From contig NZ_JAHVHT010000006.1 of assembly GCF_019802125.1 (NCBI RefSeq), positions 242,915-306,914 on the forward strand: a stretch of DNA of 64,000 nucleotides. Direction: 5' to 3'. Below are positions 45,986-53,168 of this stretch, one piece after another (position 1 is the stretch's first letter; the number at the start of each line of letters is the position of its first letter). Position numbers and translations under genes: made by a program. The stretch comes from Tateyamaria omphalii (GTDB taxonomy: Bacteria; Pseudomonadota; Alphaproteobacteria; Rhodobacterales; Rhodobacteraceae). The notes under the pieces were generated by a model. It saw only the letters and a program-made list of their open reading frames with translations, made no database searches and had not been told where the DNA came from.

Positions 45986-46804
45986 TTAGTCGCCCAGCTT
46001 TTTGTGCACTTCGTCGAGGTCGATCTCACCCACGGGCATCTTGTTCGAGGGATCTTCGAAATCGTATTTGAACAGGTCGAAGTCCCGTTTGTAGATTTCG
46101 TAGACGAGGTGCATGGACAGGTCGTCGAAGTAATCCTCGACCGGGTGGGCGCGCTTGGGTCCGTGCCCTTCGCTTTCGTTGAAGCGGGGGATGTCGGCGA
46201 TGTTGACGGCGTGGGGCGTCTGGATCGCCTGCATCACGTCTTCCATCCCTTCGTTGAACTTCTCGGTCCAGATGATCTTGTCATAGCGGCCGCCGTTCAC
46301 GATGAAGGTCGAGACGTGGCCGGACATGGCGGACCAGTGAATGTCCGGCTCCATCGGGCGGCGCCAGCGGATGGTGTCGCGGGCAAAGAGCAGAAAACGG
46401 CGGAACGACTTGATCTGGTCGAATTCCTGCTTGCCGTCGTCGCCGCCCACCTCGATCCCGTATTTCTGGATGAGGAGCGGTACGAGGTTGCCGCGGTAGC
46501 GTTTGCCGTTGCGCTGGATGCCGCAGATCTTGTCAAAGAAGGACGACAGGATGCGGGTGTAGGGATTGCGCACGCAGGTGAAGGCGTAGGAGCCGTGCGT
46601 TTTCACGTTGTCGGTGATGATGGGTTGGCTCGCCTCGATCGCCCATTTGTGCATGCCACCCTGAGCGTCGTGAATATCACCGTCGAAGAATTCGCCATGA
46701 TCCGAGTAGAACATGATCTGGCCGATGGTCGAACAGGCGCACTTGGGCACCACGCGGTACACCACGCTTTCGCTTTCCGTCATCCACGTGCCTGGGAACC
46801 CCAT
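45986..46804 (-). CDS. Sulfotransferase family 2 domain protein
   Basis: 272 aa. The 5'-phosphosulfate-binding motif is RVVPKCACSTIGQIMF and the 3'-phosphate motif is FTCVRNPYTRILSSFFDK, as in carbohydrate sulfotransferases using PAPS. No signal peptide or membrane anchor, so it acts in the cytoplasm. Divergent from a GT14-type glycosyltransferase with 139 bases between starts, which suggests they build one sulfated glycan. AAGGG precedes the ATG. Confidence 0.88.
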   Translation of the reverse strand: MGFPGTWMTESESVVYRVVPKCACSTIGQIMFYSDHGEFFDGDIHDAQGGMHKWAIEASQPIITDNVKTHGSYAFTCVRNPYTRILSSFFDKICGIQRNGKRYRGNLVPLLIQKYGIEVGGDDGKQEFDQIKSFRRFLLFARDTIRWRRPMEPDIHWSAMSGHVSTFIVNGGRYDKIIWTEKFNEGMEDVMQAIQTPHAVNIADIPRFNESEGHGPKRAHPVEDYFDDLSMHLVYEIYKRDFDLFKYDFEDPSNKMPVGEIDLDEVHKKLGD

Positions 46805-46943
46805 ACCGCTCGCCCTTTTTACTTGCAGTGATCCGTGTCACCGGCTTGTCGCGCAAAAAAGCAAAGAAATCCTGTTTATTCAATCTCTCCTTAGCTTTAT
46901 CACCGTAAACAATCGGACGTTACTGGGTGGTAAAGTTTCCTGA

Positions 46944-48521
46944 ATGGCAAAAATCGCCTACATCCTGCTGTGTCACAAGGATCCGGATGCCATCATCAAG
47001 CAGGCCGAGCGGCTGACTGCGGCTGGCGACTACATGTCGATTCACTTCGACGCCCGTGCCAACGCTGCGCACTTTGCGAAGATCACCAAGGCACTGAAAG
47101 ACAACCCGAATGTTACCTTTGCCCACCGCCGTATCCGCTGCGGTTGGGGAGAGTGGAGCCTGGTGCAGGCCACCCTGTATGCTGTCGAAAGCGCGGTAGA
47201 GGCGTTCCCGCGTGCGACCCACTTCTACATGCTGTCGGGCGACTGCATGGCGATCAAGTCGGCCGAGTATACCCATCGTTTTCTGGATGAAAATGACGCC
47301 GACTTTATCGAGAGTTTCGACTATTTCGAAAGCGACTGGATCAAGACCGGGATGAAGGAAGAGCGGCTGATCTACCGCCACTTCTTTAACGAACGGACGC
47401 AGAAGTGGCGATTCTATACCAGTTACCACCTGCAGCAGCGCTTTGGCTTCAAGCGGGAGATTCCCGCTGACATCCAGGTTCAGATCGGCAGCCAATGGTG
47501 GTGCCTGCGCCGTCGCACCATCGAGTGGGTGCTGGATTTCACCCGCCAGCGCAAGGACGTGATGCGGTTTTTCCGCACCACGTGGATCCCGGACGAGACC
47601 TTCTTCCAGACCATCGTCCGCCATGTGGTCCCCGAGGATGAGATTCGCACACGAACGCTGACCTTCCTGATGTTCACCGACTACGGGATGCCCGTAACGT
47701 TCTATGACGACCACTATGATCTGTTGCTCAGCCAGGATTTCCTGTTTGCCCGCAAGATCAGCCCCGAGGCCCGCGATCTGAAGCGCCGCCTGGGCCTGCT
47801 TTACGCCGCCGAGAACGTGCAGTTCCAGATTTCGAACGAAGGCGCGAGCCTGTTCAAGTTCCTGACCGGTCGGGGTCGGATCGGGCGCCGCTTTGCCACC
47901 CGGTTCTGGGAGACCGAGAGCACGCTGGGCCGCAACCGCGAGCTGCTGATCATCGTGTGCAAGAAGTGGCACGTGGCCAAGCGCCTGCTGGAGCGGATCC
48001 GGATCATGACCAATGTGCCGGCCATCGAGTACCTGTTCAACGAAGAGCATACCCCCCTGCCCGACCTGGGCGGTATCCAGAAAACGCTGGAGAAACGCAC
48101 CCGCCACCGCCGCGCCCTGATGCGGATGCTGTTTGACTACTTCGACACCGACCGGCTGATCGTGTGCATGGACCCCGGCAACCTCGATCTGTTGCAGGAT
48201 TTCGCGGGCGACCGGTCGATCACGCGCATCCTCGAGATCCAGTGCAATTTCTCGGATGAGTACCTGATCGGGCACGCCATGCGCGTGGGCCTGGCCGGGG
48301 AGCAGACCAGCACCGAGACTCTGGACCGGCTGCTGCCGACGATCCGCCACGACATGACCTACGAGTCCGACGGTATACGGGATGCCGATTTCGAGCATCT
48401 GCTTCGGATGGAAGAGGCCGCCGATCTGGACGACAATGCCGAAGCGTTGTCTGGTTTCCTGAGCGTTCCATCGGAGAAGGCGCGCGAGATCGCGTCGGTG
48501 GATTATCTGTTTGCGGATTGA
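46944..48521 (+). CDS. GT14-type beta-1,6-N-acetylglucosaminyltransferase-like protein with DUF5928-type C-terminus
   Basis: 525 aa. The N-terminal 270 residues match core-2/I-branching (GT14) enzymes: IAYILLCHKDPDAIIKQAERL, MSIHFDARAN, CGWGEWSLVQATLYAVE, HFYMLSGDCMAIK and GSQWWCLRRRTIEWVLD. The C-terminal half (after about residue 285) is a conserved extension seen in Rhodobacteraceae that I associate with DUF5928; its role is unknown. No membrane helix. The divergent sulfotransferase is a likely partner in making a sulfated surface polysaccharide. Confidence 0.85.
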   Translation: MAKIAYILLCHKDPDAIIKQAERLTAAGDYMSIHFDARANAAHFAKITKALKDNPNVTFAHRRIRCGWGEWSLVQATLYAVESAVEAFPRATHFYMLSGDCMAIKSAEYTHRFLDENDADFIESFDYFESDWIKTGMKEERLIYRHFFNERTQKWRFYTSYHLQQRFGFKREIPADIQVQIGSQWWCLRRRTIEWVLDFTRQRKDVMRFFRTTWIPDETFFQTIVRHVVPEDEIRTRTLTFLMFTDYGMPVTFYDDHYDLLLSQDFLFARKISPEARDLKRRLGLLYAAENVQFQISNEGASLFKFLTGRGRIGRRFATRFWETESTLGRNRELLIIVCKKWHVAKRLLERIRIMTNVPAIEYLFNEEHTPLPDLGGIQKTLEKRTRHRRALMRMLFDYFDTDRLIVCMDPGNLDLLQDFAGDRSITRILEIQCNFSDEYLIGHAMRVGLAGEQTSTETLDRLLPTIRHDMTYESDGIRDADFEHLLRMEEAADLDDNAEALSGFLSVPSEKAREIASVDYLFAD

Positions 48522-48566
48522 TCCGCGCCTTTGCGGTCCGTTGCGCGTGGTTCTATAGACCCGATC

Positions 48567-49685
48567 ATGTCCAGCGAAGCCCCCGCCCCGATCTTTGCCA
48601 TCACCCTGCCCGGGATGGAGCAGACCCTTGCCGACGAAGCGCGCGATTGCGGTTTTGACATAGCCGATGTTGTGCCCGGGGGCGTGGGCCTGCACGGTGG
48701 CTGGCCGGAGGTCTGGCGTGCCAATCTGGAGCTGCGCGGTGCCACCCGTGTGCTGTGGCGCATGGGGTCCTTCATGGCATTTCACCTCGCCCAGCTCGAC
48801 AAGCGGGCGCGCAAGTTTCCATGGGCCGATGTGCTGCGCCCGGACGTGCCTGTGCGGGTGGAGGTCGCGACCTCGCGCAAGTCCAAGATCTATCACGCAG
48901 GCGCGGCCACCAAGCGGATCGAGACGGCACTGGTCGAGAGTGCCGGAATGAGCGTGGCCGCGGATGCGCCGGTGACGCTGAAGGTGCGTATCGACGACAA
49001 CCGGATGACGGTCAGCGTCGATACGTCGGGTGAGCCGTTGCACAAGCGGGGCCACAAGGAAGCCGTGGGCAAGGCCCCCATGCGCGAGACCCTTGCCGCG
49101 ATGTTCCTGCGCCAGTGCGGGTTTGACGGATCGCAGCCGGTCTTTGACCCGATGTGCGGATCGGGCACCTTTGTCGTTGAAGCCGCCGAGATGGCAGCGG
49201 GCCTGCAGGCGGGGCGGGCGCGCGGCTTTGCCTTCGAGCAGCTTGCCGGGTTCGACGCGGATGCCGTGGCGGCGCTGCGCACATCCGACCGGCGGGGCGC
49301 ACCACAGGTGCGCCTTACCGGGTCGGACCGGGATCAGGGCGTGATCGCCATGGCGCGGGCCAATGCGGAGCGGGCCGGGGTCGCGGACCTTGTGTCATTT
49401 GAGACCGGAAATGCCGGGGACATCACCCCGCCCGACGGGCCGCCGGGATTGGTGATCGTGAACCCGCCCTATGGTGCGCGGATCGGCAACAAAAAGGCGC
49501 TCTATCCGGTCTATGGCCGGTTGGGTCAGGTCTTGGCCGAGCGGTTTTCGGGCTGGCGCGTGGGCATCGTCACCAGCGAGGCGTCACTGGCCAAGGCCAC
49601 GGGCCTGCCGTTTCTGCCGGAGGGACCGAGCATCGCCCATGGCGGTTTGCGCGTGAAGTTGTGGCGGACTGCTCCCCTGCCCTGA
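48567..49685 (+). CDS. THUMP-containing RlmL/Trm11-like RNA methyltransferase
   Basis: 372 aa. N-terminal ferredoxin-like/THUMP region (IFAITLPGMEQTLADEARDCGF). The C-terminal SAM domain has KAPMRETLAAMFLRQCGFD, FDPMCGSGTFVVEAAEMAAG and the catalytic IVNPPYGARIG, as in the N2-guanine methyltransferases RlmK/L (YcbY N-terminal half) and Trm14. Probably an rRNA or tRNA m2G methyltransferase. ATG 48567 starts the conserved region. Followed by a REP-like element. Confidence 0.9.
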   Translation: MSSEAPAPIFAITLPGMEQTLADEARDCGFDIADVVPGGVGLHGGWPEVWRANLELRGATRVLWRMGSFMAFHLAQLDKRARKFPWADVLRPDVPVRVEVATSRKSKIYHAGAATKRIETALVESAGMSVAADAPVTLKVRIDDNRMTVSVDTSGEPLHKRGHKEAVGKAPMRETLAAMFLRQCGFDGSQPVFDPMCGSGTFVVEAAEMAAGLQAGRARGFAFEQLAGFDADAVAALRTSDRRGAPQVRLTGSDRDQGVIAMARANAERAGVADLVSFETGNAGDITPPDGPPGLVIVNPPYGARIGNKKALYPVYGRLGQVLAERFSGWRVGIVTSEASLAKATGLPFLPEGPSIAHGGLRVKLWRTAPLP

Positions 49686-49694
49686 CGTGGCTGA

Positions 49695-49753
49695 GGCGGA
49701 TCGAGATCCGCCTTACTGGCAACGCCCCTCGTAAGGCGGAGGTGTCCTCCGCC
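49695..49753. repeat. REP-like double hairpin element, copy 2
   Basis: GGCGGATC-GA-GATCCGCC (49695-49712) and GGCGGAGG-TGT-CCTCCGCC (49735-49753), joined by TTAC...GTAA, sit exactly between two convergent genes. Same design as 12997-13046. The outer arms CCGCCTTAC and GTAAGGCGG can also pair, giving an alternative fold. It likely ends transcription from both sides. Confidence 0.75.
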
Positions 49754-50401
49754 CTATTTGGCTTTCCACGTATTGAGCCAGCGGCGGAAGCGGCCCCGCT
49801 TTTCCGACACGGCGTCGCCAGCGGCTTCCCAGCTGTCCTGCATTTCTTCAAGTTTGGGGTCGATCCGCGCCCGGCGGAAGCGCCGCCAGCGGACCCAGAT
49901 TGCGTAGAAGATGGCGGCAATCGTCGTCAGCACCAGGATGTTGATCCACGGAATGCCCTTGGATGCATCCGGCCCCTCGACCTGGCGTAGCGAAATGGCG
50001 TTGGGGAAGATCGTCAGGAACTCGTTTCGCCAGCCGTAATGCGTCAGCACGTACCATTCAGGCGCGGCGCGGGTGGAGACGGAATCCGCCGCCTCGGTGT
50101 AGAGGTTCGAGGTGTCGAACTTGAAATAGGGTGGCCAGCTCCAGCCCGTATCCTCGTTCCGGTAGACCATGGGCCGTCCATTGGCGCGCACCGTCTGGAT
50201 GAACTGCACATCGCGATTGATCAGCCCATCGGATTGCGTGTCAGGCCGTGACCAGAACATGCGGGTCCAGTCGCCCAGTTCCTGCCGTTCTTCATAGGTG
50301 TTCACGATCCGCACGATGTCGCGTTGCGGCAGGGTGTAGTGCAGCGCCGCGCCCAGCGCGACCCAGAAGGTGATCAGGATGATCCAGCCGATGTAACGCA
50401 T
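49754..50401 (-). CDS. DUF1523 membrane protein
   Basis: 215 aa. One N-terminal transmembrane helix (MRYIGWIILITFWVALGAALHYTL), a periplasmic DUF1523 domain (RDIVRIVNTYEER; RDVQFIQTVRANGRPMVYRNEDTGWSWPPYFKFDTSNLYTEA; VLTHYGWRNEFLTIFPNAISL), then a second helix (WINILVLTTIAAIFYAIW) and a basic cytoplasmic tail. Function unknown. Last gene of the long operon from 57929, 13 bases after the 87-aa gene. AAGGA precedes the ATG. Confidence 0.88.
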   Translation of the reverse strand: MRYIGWIILITFWVALGAALHYTLPQRDIVRIVNTYEERQELGDWTRMFWSRPDTQSDGLINRDVQFIQTVRANGRPMVYRNEDTGWSWPPYFKFDTSNLYTEAADSVSTRAAPEWYVLTHYGWRNEFLTIFPNAISLRQVEGPDASKGIPWINILVLTTIAAIFYAIWVRWRRFRRARIDPKLEEMQDSWEAAGDAVSEKRGRFRRWLNTWKAK

Positions 50402-50414
50402 TGCGGGGTCCTTT

Positions 50415-50678
50415 TCAGGCGAAGTTCACAAGGTAGATGATAAGGCACACAAGCGCCATGGGCACGATATAGACCCCGAGGATCAGTTTGCGCCGCAGCG
50501 ATCCGTCATAGTCGGCGAGCCCGTGTTTGACATAGGCCTCGCGCGGGCCCGGTTTGTCGCCTTCGTCCCATTCCGCTTCCAGCCTGTCGCGGGCGCGGGC
50601 ACGCGAGTAGAAGGACAGCGAGAAATAGATCACCGTCAACACCACGAAGGCGATCAGAAACAGTCTTGCCACGGCCAT
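50415..50678 (-). CDS. Small membrane protein of the AAA+ operon (87 aa)
   Basis: Two hydrophobic helices, at the N-terminus (LFLIAFVVLTVIYFSLSFY) and C-terminus (LGVYIVPMALVCLIIYLVNF), frame a charged loop. No family recognised. The strong AGGAGG before the ATG is formed by the last codons and stop of the upstream 443-aa gene, so the two are coupled. Confidence 0.8.
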   Translation of the reverse strand: MAVARLFLIAFVVLTVIYFSLSFYSRARARDRLEAEWDEGDKPGPREAYVKHGLADYDGSLRRKLILGVYIVPMALVCLIIYLVNFA

Positions 50679-50682
50679 ATCG

Positions 50683-52014
50683 TTACCTCCTCACTGCGCC
50701 CCACGGGCCGACCCGCGCGATCATGTCGCGGGGCTGTGGGTCGGGTTCCATGGGGGCATCGTGCCCAAAGAGTGCTTGCCGCGCGCCCACCTTGTCGGCC
50801 TTGTACTCGGCTTCGAGATATTGCGCGACATATTCCTTTTTTGCGTCCGCCCAAGTGGCATAGGCTGCATAAAACGCCTGTTTGTGGCAGATAAACAGTT
50901 GCCGCACGTCGCGGGGGCTGAGTTCGGACAGCAGCATGTTGACGAGATCCGCATCGGGCGTGTCGGCGGCGCGCAGGGTGTAGAAATAGGCCGGGTGTTC
51001 GGAACTGATGCGGGGCCATTTGCCCCCATGCTCGGCCCAGTCGACCAGTTGCGCGAGGCCGTGGAATTCATCGGGCAGCAGGTGACCATGATCGCGGGCG
51101 AGCCTGCGCATGTCGCGCCGCGTGGTGCCGGCGAGGTCGACGCCTGCTTCGGTCACGGCGGAGACGAGGATGAAGTCCATCTTCTGTTTCAGGATGGCCG
51201 CGCCGTCGATGCCGCGTGCTTTGACGATGGGTTCGACCAGGTCGTTGTATTCCAGGAACTTGGCGATGCGGTTCCGTTGAGTCAGGTCGAAGGTGTACTT
51301 GGTGGGCACATCCTCTGGCTTTTCGCTCGCCGCGATGGTCGCCGGATGGTCGAGCGTCTGGAAGATGTAGAGCCCCCCAAAATGGGATGTCCAGAAATTG
51401 CCCTTTTCCACGCGCATCGGTTTGAGGTTCACCGGGTTGCGGGAGACGTCGCCGGTCTGGCCCGCAAGCTGGATCATTTCGCCGATCAGGACGTCATCGA
51501 ACCATGCGTCGTCTTCCTGCAGGAACGTATCGACTTTTTCGGCCAGTCGGGCCGCGTTGCGAACCGTGCCGCGCGTCGTGTCCGCCTCGACCGTGATGGC
51601 GCGCAGGTCGAAGAGGCGTGCAGGGCTGGAGATGTCGTAGACGGAGTTCACCAGTTCTCCCGCCACGGCGTCGCGGGCGGTGAGGGCAAAGAGTGCCGCC
51701 TCGTTTTCCGCGATGAACCGTTTGAGGATGCCCTGGGACGTGGAGAATTCCGCGTCGAGCAGCGGGCATTTGCGCTGTTCGGTCGACAGCAGGATGAACT
51801 GCCGGTTGACCCCGTTGTGGTTGAGGTAGAGCGGGTCGTTCAGCTCATTGCCGACCTCGGGCGAGTAGCCGGAGATGTCGATGTAGAAATCGGTCAGCGC
51901 CGTGCGCTTGCCCGTGAGGTGTTCAAGCGCGCGGTTGTACCGTTCGACCAGCGCGGGTGAGGCCACATGGAAGAGGTTGCCGAACATCAGGCCGCGTTGG
52001 ATGAGGCGGATCAT
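50683..52014 (-). CDS. Uncharacterised 443-aa protein of the AAA+ operon
   Basis: Soluble, mixed alpha/beta, without signal peptide or membrane helix. Notable segments: ALTDFYIDISGYSPEVGNELNDPLYLNHNGVNRQFILLSTEQRKCPLLDAEFSTSQGIL near the start, and LLPDEFHGLAQLVDWAEHGGKWPRIS and VRQLFICHKQAFYAAYATWADAKKEYVAQYLEAEYK near the end. I know similar proteins only as conserved hypotheticals of Rhodobacteraceae, and cannot give a function. ATGA overlap with the upstream 120-aa membrane gene ties it to the operon. Confidence 0.85.
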   Translation of the reverse strand: MIRLIQRGLMFGNLFHVASPALVERYNRALEHLTGKRTALTDFYIDISGYSPEVGNELNDPLYLNHNGVNRQFILLSTEQRKCPLLDAEFSTSQGILKRFIAENEAALFALTARDAVAGELVNSVYDISSPARLFDLRAITVEADTTRGTVRNAARLAEKVDTFLQEDDAWFDDVLIGEMIQLAGQTGDVSRNPVNLKPMRVEKGNFWTSHFGGLYIFQTLDHPATIAASEKPEDVPTKYTFDLTQRNRIAKFLEYNDLVEPIVKARGIDGAAILKQKMDFILVSAVTEAGVDLAGTTRRDMRRLARDHGHLLPDEFHGLAQLVDWAEHGGKWPRISSEHPAYFYTLRAADTPDADLVNMLLSELSPRDVRQLFICHKQAFYAAYATWADAKKEYVAQYLEAEYKADKVGARQALFGHDAPMEPDPQPRDMIARVGPWGAVRR

Positions 52015-52373
52015 GGGCGGGTCCCTTTCGCTTGGGGCGACGCGCCGCCCGGATCAGCTTGGCCTTGGCGCCGTAGGAAGGAGAGGCCTAGACCGAGCAG
52101 TGTCAGCGGGAAGACGATCAGAAACTGGCTCCAGATTTCGTCTGTTGCGCCGTCAGGTCCAAAGGCATGGATGTTGCGCGCCGGGGACAGGATCGCGCCG
52201 CCGTGCAGGTACATCGCCTGGAATGCGGCGAGGGTCAGGGCGAGGAAGCTGAGGATGATCATCGTTTGCATGATCCGTATCCGACCGGTGCCATAGCGCC
52301 GCCGGATCGACCGCGCGACCCACCAGCCGACGATGACAGGGAAGATGAGCATCCAGAACAGGGCGACCATCAT
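52011..52373 (-). CDS. Membrane protein of the AAA+ operon (120 aa)
   Basis: Three likely transmembrane helices: MMVALFWMLIFPVIVGWWVA, IMQTMIILSFLALTLAAFQAMYL and a third around EIWSQFLIVFPLTLLGLGLSFL. Short basic loops (RSIRRRYGTGRIR). No family recognised. ATGA overlaps at both ends. ATG 52373 or 52370. Confidence 0.8.
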   Translation of the reverse strand: MMVALFWMLIFPVIVGWWVARSIRRRYGTGRIRIMQTMIILSFLALTLAAFQAMYLHGGAILSPARNIHAFGPDGATDEIWSQFLIVFPLTLLGLGLSFLRRQGQADPGGASPQAKGTRP

Positions 52374-52660
52374 GCCTGCCTCCCCAAGCGGAAGATCAGC
52401 GGGGTGGCGAGGGCGAGGAGCGGCAGGGCGAAGCTGCGGAAGGTGATCTGGAGGTTGTAGCCGATATAGGCGGGCCAGGAGTTGTTGAAGAGCAGCATGG
52501 TTTCAGAGAGCGGCGTGCCTTCGAAGCCCATGGCGGTATGGATAGCGACTTGGGTGAGGAACAGGAGGGCTGCGGCGGCTAGGAAGCCGAAGACGCCCCA
52601 GCGCAGGGGGATGAGGGTGCCTAGGATGAGGGCGGCGGCTGTGATGATCCAAATTATCAA
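52370..52660 (-). CDS. Membrane protein of the AAA+ operon (96 aa)
   Basis: TTG start at 52660 with GGAGG 7 bases upstream. Three hydrophobic segments: LIIWIITAAALILGTLIPL, GVFGFLAAAALLFLTQVAIHTA and YNLQITFRSFALPLLALATPLIF. Basic C-terminus. No family recognised. ATGA overlap with the next gene. Directly downstream of the repeat element at 52702-52846. Confidence 0.78.
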   Translation of the reverse strand: MIIWIITAAALILGTLIPLRWGVFGFLAAAALLFLTQVAIHTAMGFEGTPLSETMLLFNNSWPAYIGYNLQITFRSFALPLLALATPLIFRLGRQA

Positions 52661-52860
52661 ACCCTGTCCTCCGAAACTGGTGCATCAATCGAGCTGTAGG
52701 TGCCCGGCATCGCCGGGCCGCGCCCGACCTCCCCCCCGGGAGGGCGCATTGTTGATGTCACGCGCCGAACAGGTGAACTGCTTGATGCGGAAGCCTCGCC
52801 CCAAACTGATGCTGCGCGCGCCCACCCGAGGTCGGGCGCAACCCGGCTGATGAAGCTCAT
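52657..52860 (-). CDS. Short reading frame carried by a repeat element (67 aa, doubtful)
   Basis: The frame begins with an ATG overlapping the upstream stop (ATGA) and ends in a TGA overlapping the downstream TTG. The peptide is hydrophilic and Ser/Gly/Pro-rich (SASSSSPVRRVTSTMRPPGGEVGRGP) and unlike its membrane-protein neighbours. I recall similar peptides as hypothetical ORFs scattered through roseobacter genomes, which suggests translation of a dispersed DNA repeat rather than a true gene. It may still keep ribosomes moving through the operon. Confidence 0.3.
   Translation of the reverse strand: MSFISRVAPDLGWARAASVWGEASASSSSPVRRVTSTMRPPGGEVGRGPAMPGTYSSIDAPVSEDRV
52702..52846. repeat. MITE-like or large REP inverted-repeat element inside the operon
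   Basis: GCCCGGC-AT-CGCCGGGC-type dyad at 52702-52718 is followed by the arm GCGCCCGACCTC (52720-52731). Its complement GAGGTCGGGCGC lies at 52828-52839, with flanking CCGGG / CCCGG also paired. The arms span about 135 bases around an internal segment containing GGGAGGGCGC. The element fills the space between two coupled genes. Confidence 0.6.
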
Positions 52861-53168
52861 ACTTCCACCTTCCTATTGATTTGTGCTCTGTCTTTTAAAC
52901 CAAGCTGGATAACTCGAACCGCCAGAAAAGGCACCCAAAACGGCGCGGCACCTAGCCACAGGAAGCCTAGCTCCAATGGCAAAAGCCGTATCGGACCCAA
53001 GGGAAAGAATGCGAGTTGGATCGGCAACAAAGCCGCCGCGATAGCCAAAGCACTGATACAGAAGCGCATTGCAGCAGTCAGGATTGGGGACTGCCCTGTT
53101 CTCACGAGTGTCGGGGCCCAGAACGGAACAAGCAGGATCACCAACGTAGTTGCAATGGTGGAGACCAT
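52857..53168 (-). CDS. Membrane protein of the AAA+ operon (103 aa)
   Basis: Three hydrophobic segments: TIATTLVILLVPFWAPTLV, AAMRFCISALAIAAALLPIQLAFF and LLPLELGFLWLGAAPFWVPFLAV. A charged C-terminal tail (KDRAQINRKVEV). No family recognised. Its ATG overlaps the stop of the AAA+ ATPase gene by one base (TAATG). Confidence 0.8.
   Translation of the reverse strand: MVSTIATTLVILLVPFWAPTLVRTGQSPILTAAMRFCISALAIAAALLPIQLAFFPLGPIRLLPLELGFLWLGAAPFWVPFLAVRVIQLGLKDRAQINRKVEV

Noticed and set aside
46920..49055. 711-codon open frame on the minus strand
   Set aside because: It lies antisense to the glycosyltransferase and methyltransferase genes, which have recognisable domains. Long antisense frames are expected at this GC content.
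50761..51960. 399-codon plus-strand frame opposite the 443-aa gene
   Set aside because: Valine/glycine/arginine-rich translation typical of antisense shadows, and the minus-strand gene is coupled to its neighbours by overlaps.
52657..52860. Confident membrane-operon gene
   Set aside because: Although coupled at both ends, the product is hydrophilic low-complexity sequence over an inverted-repeat element, so it is kept only as a doubtful frame.
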